DNA of 64,000 nucleotides. It comes from Parabacteroides sp. PF5-9. Lineage in GTDB: Bacteria > Bacteroidota > Bacteroidia > Bacteroidales > Tannerellaceae. Positions 8,913 through 18,563 of the stretch are shown one piece after another (the stretch's first letter is position 1; each line of letters opens with the position of its first letter). Location: positions 35,375-99,374 of the forward strand of contig NZ_JARXWG010000019.1 of the NCBI RefSeq assembly GCF_029893105.1, in the 5' to 3' direction. The notes under the pieces were generated by a model. That model saw only the letters and a program-made list of their open reading frames with translations. It was not told the DNA's origin and made no database searches. A program made the position numbers and the translations under genes.

Positions 8913-8963
8913 AAAGGTCAAACATCCAATCTGCTTGTAGCACTTTTTATGTGTTTGACCTTT
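8913..8963. repeat. 12-bp perfect inverted repeat upstream of the 9082 operon
   Basis: AAAGGTCAAACA (8913-8924) and TGTTTGACCTTT (8952-8963) are exact reverse complements separated by 27 bases. They lie 40 bases upstream of the TATATTTG box, a place suited to an operator, or could mark the end of an older transcript. Confidence 0.55.
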
Positions 8964-9003
8964 GATTTTCAACAGATACAGTAGTGAACTGTGAAAAAAT
9001 ATG

Positions 9004-9011
9004 TATATTTG
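9004..9011 (+). promoter_or_regulatory. -7 promoter box of the 9082-13001 gene group
   Basis: TATATTTG matches TAnnTTTG, 71 bases before the ATG at 9082. No clear -33 box is seen. Confidence 0.55.
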
Positions 9012-9081
9012 CCCTGTTTAAAGGATTAGAAAACATACTTTAAATAAAAATAGATTCTTTAACCGTTAATTATTAAAAAGA

Positions 9082-9534
9082 ATGAAACAAATATCGTGTG
9101 TGTTAACCCTGCGCATATTTTTGGTCGCAGCATTTTTAACGACTACTCTTTCGGCTTATACGCAAGAGGTCAATCTAACAGGGAGTTGGGTGCTGGAAGA
9201 AGCTACCGTGTTAAAAATTACAGCTCCCGGCAATACTATTCCGGTAGAACTGAGTTCTGCCAGAGAGAAACTTTATGATGCATTGCCCGACAAACTTCAA
9301 TTTAGTGGTGATATGCTTACCTTATCTTATTCGAGAATGGATATTGCTGGACAGTACCAGGTGCAAGAAGGCAAAATAGAATGCCCGTTTACAGCCGCGC
9401 CGATGTCGATGGTATATACTTTTGTAGATGGGAAACTACACTTGACACAACAAGTGGATTATGGCTTTAGGCAAAACGGTGTTTTGCTTTGGGAAAAATA
9501 TCAGGTAGTAACTATTTATAAGATAGAAAGATGA
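9082..9534 (+). CDS. Small secreted lipocalin-like protein of unknown function
   Basis: This 150-residue protein has a signal peptide (about 1-26, ending SAYT before QEVNLTG). The mature part opens with LTGSWVLEEATV, a pattern common at the first strand of small lipocalin-like or DUF-type beta-barrels in this phylum, followed by alternating beta segments and a final strand, YQVVTIYKIE. I do not recognise a named family. Its stop codon overlaps the start of the next gene by 4 bases (ATGA), so the two are translationally coupled and presumably act together at the cell envelope. Confidence 0.6.
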   Translation: MKQISCVLTLRIFLVAAFLTTTLSAYTQEVNLTGSWVLEEATVLKITAPGNTIPVELSSAREKLYDALPDKLQFSGDMLTLSYSRMDIAGQYQVQEGKIECPFTAAPMSMVYTFVDGKLHLTQQVDYGFRQNGVLLWEKYQVVTIYKIER

Positions 9535-11498
9535 AAAAAGATAGATCCTGTTTTAGACAAATGAGAACATTTTTTTTGATTCTGATCGCAACCACTTTCT
9601 CCCTCTCTTTATATGCGCAAAACAGTGCGACTGAGGGTAAAGAATTTTATGTGACGTTTACATCAAATAATGGCAGGACAGGTACTGCGGTAGATTGTCA
9701 AATCCGATATATAGTGGCTGAATCGTGTTATATTACCACTCAATACGGTGATGGCACCTATCTTGATAACAATGTGTTATATACGCCGGGCGTATATACA
9801 AAAGATGTGGATAAGGATAAATGCTATATTGAGGTTGCTTCTTCCGGATCATCTAATGAAATACTGAAAATAACTTCAACCAAAAATATCGGGGTTTATG
9901 CGATTAACCTTTCTTCGGCAACGACTGACGCGACTACCGTACTGCCCATAGAGGCTTTAGGTACTCACTATACCAATATTTCTAATGCAGGCGTACAACG
10001 CCTTACTATTATACCGCCTACACCGGGTACTGTTTTTACTATTAAAAATTCTGCAGGAACGGCAGTTGCTTCCAATATATCCCTTACGGGAACTGACAAA
10101 GAATATACCTATTATTCATCTACCGATATGACCGGATATACGGTTGAGTCCGATTATCCTGTAGCCGTATTCGTTTCAGCACAGTGTGGCTCGCCCGTTA
10201 CAACTGGCGGATGTGACCACAACTTCGAGCAGATCTTCCCAACCAATACCGCAGGAAAGAATTTCTTCTTGTGGAATCTGAGTCCTATGTATGAAAATTC
10301 ATCGACCAACACACAGGATCAAGTAAAAATTTTGGCTTTGGAAGATGGGACGGTCATTCAAAAGAAAGTGGGGGCTACCACCACAACAGTTAATCTGGAT
10401 AAACATGGAGTGAATACATTTAAGTTAGACACGGCTGTTCGTGTGGATAATTCTCTGGCTCCAGTTCAATTGATTGCAGATAAACCGATTATTGTCGGGC
10501 ATTATTTGGGGTATGCGCCTACCATCAAATGGTGGGCTCCAGTGGAGCAGCGTATCACGCAAGCTGTGCTTACGCCGTTTGTTCCTACGACTGCGAGTGT
10601 AATCAAGCGTCATCAATTAGATATTATGATCCCTGCCGGATCTGCACAAAATATGATTGTAAGGGAAACACGTAATGGTGTCACAGTCAATGTGACACCC
10701 ACGTTCTATACCAACACTACTGATCCGAATTATCAGCTTACTACTCTGCACTACGCACAATCGGATAATGTGTTGATCGAGCTCGTCAATCCTTCCGGAT
10801 TTGTTGCTTATATGACAGGTTATGGTCCTGCTGAATCGTATATTATCACGGCTGGTGCGGGCGCATTCGACCTGCAGACCTACTTTACGGTACAAACCAA
10901 AACCCAGCCGTATACCGACACCTATTACACCGCGACCACTGAAGCGACGCATTCATTCGAAGATGGCGACAATCTCAGTATCAAACGAACCATTGAAAAG
11001 CCGTTTTCATCGGTGAAATGGTTGGTTAACGGAACACAGTATACGGTCACTGAAAATACAAATATCAATCATTCACTGACCATCCCTTCGTCGGCACTGA
11101 GGGTGGGAGCAAATACGCTTACCATGTCGGTACGTTATAACGGAACGACAGCCGACTCTCTATATGTCGGATCGGTGTGGAAAGCGAATCCTGTTTTTGA
11201 AATTACGCCGAATGATCCGGAGGTCTGTATCGGTAATACACAGCGGTTGACCTGTGGTTTTACCCTTTCGGGAACAACGACCTATCAATGGCAATCCAGT
11301 CCGAACCGTTCTACCTGGACGGATATCCAGGGCGCAACATCGAGCCATTATGATCTGGTCAGCCGTCAACGGGGAGTTGTCTATTATCGTGTCGTATTAT
11401 CCAACGGCTCGCAAACGGTGTACAGCGAACCGGCGCGCGTTAAAGTGGTCTCTTGTTCACTGCCGGTGAACCATAATACGAGTGTGATGGGGTATTGA
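9531..11498 (+). CDS. Secreted protein with IgGFc-binding-like N-terminal domain
   Basis: This 655-residue protein has a signal peptide ending SLYA before QNSAT. Residues about 30-440 resemble the IgGFc-binding protein N-terminal domain: GKEFYVTFTSNNGRTG at the start, IGVYAINLSS, VLPIEALGTHYTN, then VAVFVSAQCGSP with a downstream CDHNFEQIFPT and GKNFFLWNL. Ig-like modules follow (SSVKWLVNG, TYQWQSSPNRSTWTDI). It ends SCSLPVNHNTS and a few more residues, a tail nearly shared with the next protein. It is probably a surface or secreted adhesive protein. IgG binding itself is not implied by the domain name. It is coupled to 9082 and lies 45 bases before 11544. Confidence 0.7.
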   Translation: MKKDRSCFRQMRTFFLILIATTFSLSLYAQNSATEGKEFYVTFTSNNGRTGTAVDCQIRYIVAESCYITTQYGDGTYLDNNVLYTPGVYTKDVDKDKCYIEVASSGSSNEILKITSTKNIGVYAINLSSATTDATTVLPIEALGTHYTNISNAGVQRLTIIPPTPGTVFTIKNSAGTAVASNISLTGTDKEYTYYSSTDMTGYTVESDYPVAVFVSAQCGSPVTTGGCDHNFEQIFPTNTAGKNFFLWNLSPMYENSSTNTQDQVKILALEDGTVIQKKVGATTTTVNLDKHGVNTFKLDTAVRVDNSLAPVQLIADKPIIVGHYLGYAPTIKWWAPVEQRITQAVLTPFVPTTASVIKRHQLDIMIPAGSAQNMIVRETRNGVTVNVTPTFYTNTTDPNYQLTTLHYAQSDNVLIELVNPSGFVAYMTGYGPAESYIITAGAGAFDLQTYFTVQTKTQPYTDTYYTATTEATHSFEDGDNLSIKRTIEKPFSSVKWLVNGTQYTVTENTNINHSLTIPSSALRVGANTLTMSVRYNGTTADSLYVGSVWKANPVFEITPNDPEVCIGNTQRLTCGFTLSGTTTYQWQSSPNRSTWTDIQGATSSHYDLVSRQRGVVYYRVVLSNGSQTVYSEPARVKVVSCSLPVNHNTSVMGY

Positions 11499-11543
11499 TG
11501 AAAAAATTAAACAGTATTTTAAACCGTTATATAGTCAACAAAA

Positions 11544-13001
11544 ATGATAATGAGGAAATATTTATTTGTTTTTTTAGCGATTGCAGCCGTCTTTGTTAAT
11601 ACGCAAGCACAAAAACAGGCAGGGCATTGGTATTTTGGTAGAAACGTAGGACTTGATTTTATTAACACACGAACTGTTAACGATAAGAACGGTGTGGCTG
11701 TTGATGGTATGCCAACATTAGAAGTAGGTCCGATTTCTACCAATGAAGGTTGTTTTACCTTGTCTGATGCGGATGGAAATTTAATTGTTGCCTCAGATGG
11801 GATGAAAGTGTATAATAAAAATAAGACTCAAATAGCATCAGGCTTGAATGGAAATACATCAAGCGCTCAGTCCGGAATACTTATTCCATATCCTGAAACT
11901 CCCGGGAAATATTTTATTATATCCAATAGTTGTAAAATTCTTTATTATAGCATCTTTGATGCGAATGCGAACGGAGGTTTAGGTGAGGTTACAAATATTA
12001 ATACTCTTGTCCCACAGACGACAGTAACGCAAGGTCAATTATATGAAAATGTAACTTCTCAAATTCATGCCAATGGGAAAGACTATTGGTTGTTGCACCG
12101 ATGCGGGCCTTATCTGTTTTCCTGGTTGATCACTAAAAATGGCATGCCTTCTGCTCCTACCGTAATAAATAATATACCGGGAACGGCATATCCAGCAGGA
12201 AAGTCAAGTCAGGGATATATGAAACTTTCTCCTGATGGAAAGAAAATTTGTCATACAATGTATGATGGACAAGAGGTTTTCTTTGCTGATTTTGATAATG
12301 AAACAGGAGTTATTAGTAATGTGATTATACGCAAATTTACTATGATGACTGCGGGATTTTATAGTTTGGAGTTTTCGCCTCAAGGGAAAAATTTATTTTT
12401 ATCTTATCTGAATACACCTCTTTATGTTATTCCGGTTGACGATTTTGAAACAGCGGCTCCTACTCTTATCAGTAGTGAATTAGGTACATGTCAGACTGGT
12501 TCTGATGGGCGGGTTTATTCAATCCAGAGTTCAGGTAGCAGCACGTATCGATTTGGGGTTATTACGAACCCGGATGATGATATAAGCAGTCTTAATATAC
12601 ATGTTTTTGAGAATTTTTTAAATGGTTCTGGCGCTATTTGGGGATTGCCTTCTTTTGCTCCTTCCTGGTTTAATGTCTCATTGGATGGTGACGACTCGTT
12701 TTGTGAAAATACACCGCAGACATTTAACGTGACTATATCAACAAGTCCGGGTGCTGACGCCGTTTCGCATACCGAATGGGATTTTGGTGATGGTAGTCCC
12801 ATTATTACTGATACAAATATCAGCGGAACTCAAAGCCATACGCATACTTATGACAAGAAAGGTGTATATACCCTTACGGTAAGGGTGTTCCGCCAAGCCG
12901 ATGGTGCGGAAATCACGAATCAACGTCAACGATTCAGTGTAAAAGTAGCTTCTTGTGTGCTGCCGGTGAATCATAATATCTCTGCTATGGAGTTTTATTG
13001 A
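11544..13001 (+). CDS. Secreted PKD-domain protein with a beta-propeller-like N-terminus
   Basis: This 485-residue protein has a signal peptide ending NTQA before QKQAG. The N-terminal three quarters begin HWYFGRNVGLDF and include STNEGCFTLSDADGNL and SSAQSGILIPYP, the pattern seen in gliding-motility-associated surface proteins of Bacteroidota with a propeller-like fold. A PKD domain follows (HTEWDFGDGSP to YDKKGVYTLTVRVF). Unlike those relatives it lacks the gliding-motility C-terminal domain and instead stops shortly after SCVLPVNHNIS. Either ATG 11544 or 11550 could be the start. It shares its C-terminal tail with the product of 9531. Likely surface role; no enzyme motif seen. Confidence 0.65.
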   Translation: MIMRKYLFVFLAIAAVFVNTQAQKQAGHWYFGRNVGLDFINTRTVNDKNGVAVDGMPTLEVGPISTNEGCFTLSDADGNLIVASDGMKVYNKNKTQIASGLNGNTSSAQSGILIPYPETPGKYFIISNSCKILYYSIFDANANGGLGEVTNINTLVPQTTVTQGQLYENVTSQIHANGKDYWLLHRCGPYLFSWLITKNGMPSAPTVINNIPGTAYPAGKSSQGYMKLSPDGKKICHTMYDGQEVFFADFDNETGVISNVIIRKFTMMTAGFYSLEFSPQGKNLFLSYLNTPLYVIPVDDFETAAPTLISSELGTCQTGSDGRVYSIQSSGSSTYRFGVITNPDDDISSLNIHVFENFLNGSGAIWGLPSFAPSWFNVSLDGDDSFCENTPQTFNVTISTSPGADAVSHTEWDFGDGSPIITDTNISGTQSHTHTYDKKGVYTLTVRVFRQADGAEITNQRQRFSVKVASCVLPVNHNISAMEFY

Positions 13002-13020
13002 GTGGGTGTTGATGAGAGTT

Positions 13021-13746
13021 TCAATCAAAAATCGTTTGTAATACGGAAAGAGATTTGATTTCCGGAAAATCAGGAAGATGAAGCCGGTAGTAGTCGAAAA
13101 TATGTTCGATTATTACCCGGCGTTCTTTTCTGGAAAAAGCATAGAGCGACATATTCTCAAAGCTGATCCGTAAGAGACGGGCAAAAAAAGTACTTTCCGC
13201 CGGGTTTAGAAAATGACGATGTGAAGGAGGATGGGGTGCGAATACACCGTTTTGTAGATCAAAGTAGAATCCGGGTCTGTAAGCGTCGCCATTGGGGTGG
13301 ATGCCTAAATGGTTGAGGAGCCCTAACAGGAACACCAGGTGAAAATTGGCAATTCCCTGATTTTCGTTTTCCAATAAATGAATGGTTTGGTATAAATAGT
13401 CGAACAATCTCTGGTCGGCTTCTGTGTTTTTGATGACCCGGAACAGTACTTCGGCCAGAAACAGAGCGACTGTGTTTTTGATGGGGTTGATGTATAGTGA
13501 GGTTGACGGATAACACGATTTGGCTTCCCGGATGCGTTGTAGGTCGCGCTTGTGGAGATGTTCTACTTCCATCTCCAGTACCGACAGGGGCATAAACAAC
13601 GCTTTAGATACGACGCTTTTCTTGCCATGGTGTTGTGTGACCATATAGGAGACACGACCAAAAGCTTCCGTATACATATATATAATGGCGTATTTGTCGT
13701 TGTAAGGGATCGAATGAAGGACGATCCCACGTGTTTTACTCAGCAT
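13021..13746 (-). CDS. recO: DNA repair protein RecO
   Basis: The start chosen is the ATG at 13746 (MLSKTRGIVLHSIPYND), which gives the usual RecO length of about 241 residues; a longer frame from 13788 adds a poor leader. The N-terminal OB-fold reads TRGIVLHSIPYNDKYAIIYMYTEAFGRVSYM, split over the normal strand pattern, followed by an all-helical C-terminal half (VFLLGLLNHLGIHPNG). RecO loads RecA onto gaps with RecR in recombinational repair. It stands alone on the minus strand, tail to tail with the secreted-protein genes and head to head with the DUF2721 gene, whose promoter box lies just outside its start. Confidence 0.93.
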   Translation of the reverse strand: MLSKTRGIVLHSIPYNDKYAIIYMYTEAFGRVSYMVTQHHGKKSVVSKALFMPLSVLEMEVEHLHKRDLQRIREAKSCYPSTSLYINPIKNTVALFLAEVLFRVIKNTEADQRLFDYLYQTIHLLENENQGIANFHLVFLLGLLNHLGIHPNGDAYRPGFYFDLQNGVFAPHPPSHRHFLNPAESTFFARLLRISFENMSLYAFSRKERRVIIEHIFDYYRLHLPDFPEIKSLSVLQTIFD

Positions 13747-13752
13747 AATTCC

Positions 13753-13760
13753 TATCTTTG
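13753..13760 (+). promoter_or_regulatory. -7 promoter box of the DUF2721 gene
   Basis: TATCTTTG, 41 bases before the ATG at 13801. It lies between the divergent recO start and this gene. Confidence 0.55.
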
Positions 13761-13800
13761 TGGGGTAAAGATAGTGAAAGATAAACAAACAGCTGGAATT

Positions 13801-14187
13801 ATGTTGGATCTGACTACACCCTCTTTGTTGTTTTCGGCCATATCGCTGATTTTATTGGCGTATACCAATCGTTTTATTTCGTATGCCAGTGTGGTACGTG
13901 CGTTAAAGGAGCGTCATCAACAAACCCAAGATCCCAAAGATATTGCTCAGATCGCTAATCTGAGGAAACGGTTACATCTGATTCGTTTGATGCAGATATT
14001 GGGTATTGTCAGTTTATTGTTTTGTGTATTGGCAATGTTCTTTATTTATATCTCTTTCCAGTTGATCGCTGCTTGGATGTTTGGGGTGGCGTTGATTTTA
14101 TTGGCGATTTCGTTGGGGGTATGTATCTGGGAAATAAATATTTCCGTTAAAGCGTTGGAGATTCATCTGGAGGATATCGATCAATAG
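13801..14187 (+). CDS. DUF2721 family membrane protein
   Basis: This 128-residue protein opens with LTTPSLLFSAISLILLAYTN, the signature of DUF2721. The ATG at 13801 is used because the open frame further upstream runs over recO and the promoter box. Three hydrophobic helices are visible (about 5-25, 60-85, 88-108), with a charged helix between the first two (VVRALKERHQQ). It is an inner-membrane protein. The family has no assigned function, and the neighbours (recO, tRNA-Glu) give no hint. Confidence 0.85.
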   Translation: MLDLTTPSLLFSAISLILLAYTNRFISYASVVRALKERHQQTQDPKDIAQIANLRKRLHLIRLMQILGIVSLLFCVLAMFFIYISFQLIAAWMFGVALILLAISLGVCIWEINISVKALEIHLEDIDQ

Positions 14188-14231
14188 CTAAAATAAATTC
14201 AGGGTATAAAACGAATTTTTCTTTAAAATGT

Positions 14232-14262
14232 TTTGGTAATTTATTGGGAACGTCTATCTTTG
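14232..14262 (+). promoter_or_regulatory. Promoter of the tRNA-Glu / rpsT transcript
   Basis: TTTG at 14232-14235, 19 bases, then TATCTTTG at 14255-14262: an excellent match to the Bacteroides -33/-7 promoter. It lies 58 bases upstream of the first tRNA-Glu. Confidence 0.8.
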
Positions 14263-14320
14263 CAGTCGCAATCGGGAAAGGTGTTTTTTAGATTGCTAAA
14301 AGTGAGAACTTTGACAATTT

Positions 14321-14392
14321 GGCCCATTCGTCTATCGGTTAGGACGCAAGATTTTCATTCTTGAAAGAGGGGTTCGACTCCCCTATGGGCTA
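14321..14392 (+). tRNA. tRNA-Glu (anticodon TTC)
   Basis: A 72-base cloverleaf. The acceptor GGCCCAT pairs with ATGGGCT (first pair G-U), the anticodon stem is CAAGA/TCTTG with the loop TTTTCAT giving anticodon TTC, and the T-arm is GGGGTTCGACTCCCC. CCA is not encoded. A second identical copy follows rpsT. Confidence 0.95.
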
Positions 14393-14453
14393 CGCAATTA
14401 ATTGACAATGGGCAATTGACAATTAGGAAGATAATTAAAAAGATAAATAGAAA

Positions 14454-14708
14454 ATGGCAAATCACAAGTCATCACTTAAAAGAATCAGACAGACAAACAC
14501 GAGACGTTTGCATAACAGATATTATGCCAAAACGGCAAGAAATGCAATGCGTGTATTGCGTGCTACTGAGGATAAGAATGAGGCTCAGGCATTGTATCCG
14601 CGAGTTTGTTCCATGTTAGACCGGTTGGCTAAGAAGAATGTTATTCATAAGAATAAAGCGGCTAATCTGAAGTCTAAATTGGCTAAACACATTCAGAAAT
14701 TAGGATAA
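14454..14708 (+). CDS. rpsT: 30S ribosomal protein bS20
   Basis: This 84-residue basic helical protein begins [18 protein letters not shown], the diagnostic bS20 start, and ends in a Lys-rich helix ([17 protein letters not shown]). bS20 binds 16S rRNA and helps early 30S assembly. The gene is sandwiched between two identical tRNA-Glu genes downstream of one strong promoter, and a Rho-independent terminator lies between it and the second tRNA. This is a highly expressed translation transcript. Confidence 0.97.
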   Translation: MANHKSSLKRIRQTNTRRLHNRYYAKTARNAMRVLRATEDKNEAQALYPRVCSMLDRLAKKNVIHKNKAANLKSKLAKHIQKLG

Positions 14709-14736
14709 AAGGTACTTTACTTTTACGATAAAGTGG

Positions 14737-14766
14737 AGCCGGACTGATCATAAGCCCGGCTTTTTT
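14737..14766 (+). terminator. Rho-independent terminator after rpsT
   Basis: AGCCGG pairs with CCGGCT around a short loop, followed by TTTTTT. It precedes the second tRNA-Glu by only 8 bases, so that tRNA depends on read-through or a promoter not seen. Confidence 0.8.
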
Positions 14767-14774
14767 GAACCTAT

Positions 14775-14846
14775 GGCCCATTCGTCTATCGGTTAGGACG
14801 CAAGATTTTCATTCTTGAAAGAGGGGTTCGACTCCCCTATGGGCTA
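14775..14846 (+). tRNA. tRNA-Glu (anticodon TTC), second copy
   Basis: Identical over all 72 bases to the copy at 14321. The sequence after it also resembles that after the first copy (TTAATTGACAATGG and AATTGACAATT), so the duplicated unit was longer than the tRNA. Confidence 0.95.
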
Positions 14847-14961
14847 CAAAATTTAATTGACAATGGTGAATTGACAATTGAAGAGACTACGCGATATAAA
14901 ATTACTACGCTGTTTTACAACTTATTTTTTTACCTCCCCCGACTGTTTGAATGAGAAATCG

Positions 14962-14969
14962 TATCTTTG
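14962..14969 (+). promoter_or_regulatory. -7 promoter box of the 14991 gene
   Basis: TATCTTTG, 22 bases before the ATG at 14991. Confidence 0.5.
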
Positions 14970-14990
14970 TCGATTCTTGAATGAATTGAT

Positions 14991-15506
14991 ATGAGAAAAG
15001 ATCTTTTGTTTTTTTTATATTTATCTGTACTCGTTTTGCCTTTCCGGTTGGTTGGGCAGGATCAGACCTATCCGACGCCTTCCCGTTTGTTTTATATTGA
15101 GCGGAGTAAAAATAAAAACCTTGTTTGTTATGACGTCCAATTAAAAGATGGACAACTTGATGCGAAAAATCCGATGAGTGTTTATTGGGTAAACCGCGAA
15201 GAATCCCCTGGCGAGAAAAAGGAATTAAGTGCGATACAGCGGCGATTAGCTTATGGATATAAGGTCGTTTCTCAGGAGGAAGATAGGATTGAGGTTACTT
15301 TGAGCGCTTACCCGGGAAGAAATCTATCTATTCAGCGACTTGATGGAAAATATGTTTGTGTTTTGTTGATTGACAATCAGCTGTCGCAGCTTCAGTCTCT
15401 TTTTGTGAAAGCAAAGGAGGGTAATTCGCTCAGTGTGGAATATGTTGAATTGCGCGGAGTGGCTATTGCAACGAAAGATGTTGTTGTTGAACGGGTTAAA
15501 AAATAG
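14991..15506 (+). CDS. DUF4833-like secreted protein
   Basis: This 171-residue protein has a signal peptide ending LVG before QDQT. The mature part begins YPTPSRLFYIERSKNKNLVCYD and includes NPMSVYWVNREE, which fits my memory of the DUF4833 family of Bacteroidota. It is all-beta, with no catalytic motif visible. The following gene starts 18 bases downstream on the same strand and encodes a small membrane protein, so they may be co-transcribed. Function is unknown. Confidence 0.65.
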   Translation: MRKDLLFFLYLSVLVLPFRLVGQDQTYPTPSRLFYIERSKNKNLVCYDVQLKDGQLDAKNPMSVYWVNREESPGEKKELSAIQRRLAYGYKVVSQEEDRIEVTLSAYPGRNLSIQRLDGKYVCVLLIDNQLSQLQSLFVKAKEGNSLSVEYVELRGVAIATKDVVVERVKK

Positions 15507-15523
15507 TCGACTCATTAACACTT

Positions 15524-15865
15524 ATGAAGAAGATCGATAAAAAAGTATTTCTGTATAGCGGTTTGATGATACTGTGTGCCGCTTTCTTTGTGAGAGGGCT
15601 TGGTGTGCCTTCGCTTTTTTTCTGGATATTGTTTGGTTTGGCGATCTCGCTGAAGGGGCTTTTTTTAGTTGATGTTTTTCGTGAAAAGGGTTTTAAGCCG
15701 ACGTTATGGTTGTTGTTGATTGTGGCAGGGGTCGTATTGATCTGTATCTCTGTCTTATTTAAAACCGTATTCCATCTCCCTGTTTTACGGGATGTTCTTT
15801 TCTATATGGCAATCGCTCTGAAGTTAACCGGACTTCTCTTCATGCTTTTCCAACGGAAACAATAA
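15524..15865 (+). CDS. Small four-helix membrane protein, unknown
   Basis: This 113-residue protein has four hydrophobic helices (about 8-24, 28-46, 58-78, 86-107) separated by short charged loops such as FREKGFKPT. It has no recognised domain. Good coding character and the 18-base spacing from the upstream DUF4833-like gene support it as real. Its role is unknown. Confidence 0.6.
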   Translation: MKKIDKKVFLYSGLMILCAAFFVRGLGVPSLFFWILFGLAISLKGLFLVDVFREKGFKPTLWLLLIVAGVVLICISVLFKTVFHLPVLRDVLFYMAIALKLTGLLFMLFQRKQ

Positions 15866-15883
15866 CTCTGTTTTGAGAATCTG

Positions 15884-15891
15884 TATCTTTG
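15884..15891 (+). promoter_or_regulatory. -7 promoter box of the MscS-like gene
   Basis: TATCTTTG, 22 bases before the ATG at 15913. The ATG at 15889 lies inside this box and cannot be the start. Confidence 0.5.
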
Positions 15892-15912
15892 TACGAAAAA
15901 AAAGGAGTCGTT

Positions 15913-16422
15913 ATGAATGTATATATACCTCAAATAGTCGCATCTGGGATTGCGGTCGTTTTATTGCCCCTGTCGAGATATGTTTCTTACAAATTGATCG
16001 TGAAATACGGACAATTGATTCAGATGCCGCAACAGCGGATCTTGCAGGTGAAACAAGTGGTGTCTATTCTTTTAAATATACTGTTTATCTTTACGATAGC
16101 TATTGTTTGGGGCGTGCAGCCGCATAACATACTGTTGGGATTGTCGTCTGTTTTTGCGGTGATAGGGGTCGCCTTTTTTGCACAGTGGTCGATTCTGAGT
16201 AATATAACGGCAGGTCTGATTTTGTTTTTTACGGCTCCGTTCCGGGTAGGCGACCAGATTCATATTATTGATAAAGACATTCCAATCATTGCAACGATAG
16301 AGAATATCCAGACATTTTATACCCATATCCGGACAATCGAAGGGGAGTTGATCGTTATACCCAACAACCTATTTTTACAAAAGATTGTTTCAGTGAAAAA
16401 AGGAGTGGATTCCGTGCAATAA
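15913..16422 (+). CDS. Short MscS-family mechanosensitive channel protein
   Basis: This 169-residue protein starts at ATG 15913, preceded by AAAGGAG, an unusually good ribosome site for this genome. It has three hydrophobic helices and then the MscS pore-to-beta junction: WSILSNITAGLILFFTAPFRVGDQI, divided as SNITAGLILFF and APFRVGDQIHI, and the beta-domain segment HIRTIEGELIVIPNN. It stops soon after, so it lacks the alpha/beta C-terminal vestibule of E. coli MscS (286 residues). Such minimal MscS-like proteins are common in Bacteroidota. Predicted role: inner-membrane tension-gated channel. Confidence 0.78.
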   Translation: MNVYIPQIVASGIAVVLLPLSRYVSYKLIVKYGQLIQMPQQRILQVKQVVSILLNILFIFTIAIVWGVQPHNILLGLSSVFAVIGVAFFAQWSILSNITAGLILFFTAPFRVGDQIHIIDKDIPIIATIENIQTFYTHIRTIEGELIVIPNNLFLQKIVSVKKGVDSVQ

Positions 16423-16472
16423 ATAGTCCGGTGATTTGGTGGAGTGGATTTCGCTATGTGGTTATTTTTAAG

Positions 16473-16480
16473 TATATTTG
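16473..16480 (+). promoter_or_regulatory. Possible upstream -7 box for gyrB
   Basis: TATATTTG, 118 bases before the gyrB ATG. No convincing -33 partner. It could be a second start point for gyrB. Confidence 0.35.
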
Positions 16481-16518
16481 CAGAGTATAGGATGCGCCTT
16501 AACATAATTCAAGCAAGC

Positions 16519-16549
16519 TTGATTCTGTGTTCGGCTTTCACTATATTTG
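16519..16549 (+). promoter_or_regulatory. Promoter of gyrB
   Basis: TTG at 16519-16521, 20 bases, then TATATTTG at 16542-16549, close to the Bacteroides consensus and 49 bases before the ATG. Confidence 0.65.
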
Positions 16550-16582
16550 TTGGATTTTTGAAAACAGGTAATTATTGATTAA

Positions 16583-18553
<1,971 letters not shown>

Positions 18554-18563
18554 ATAAACAATC

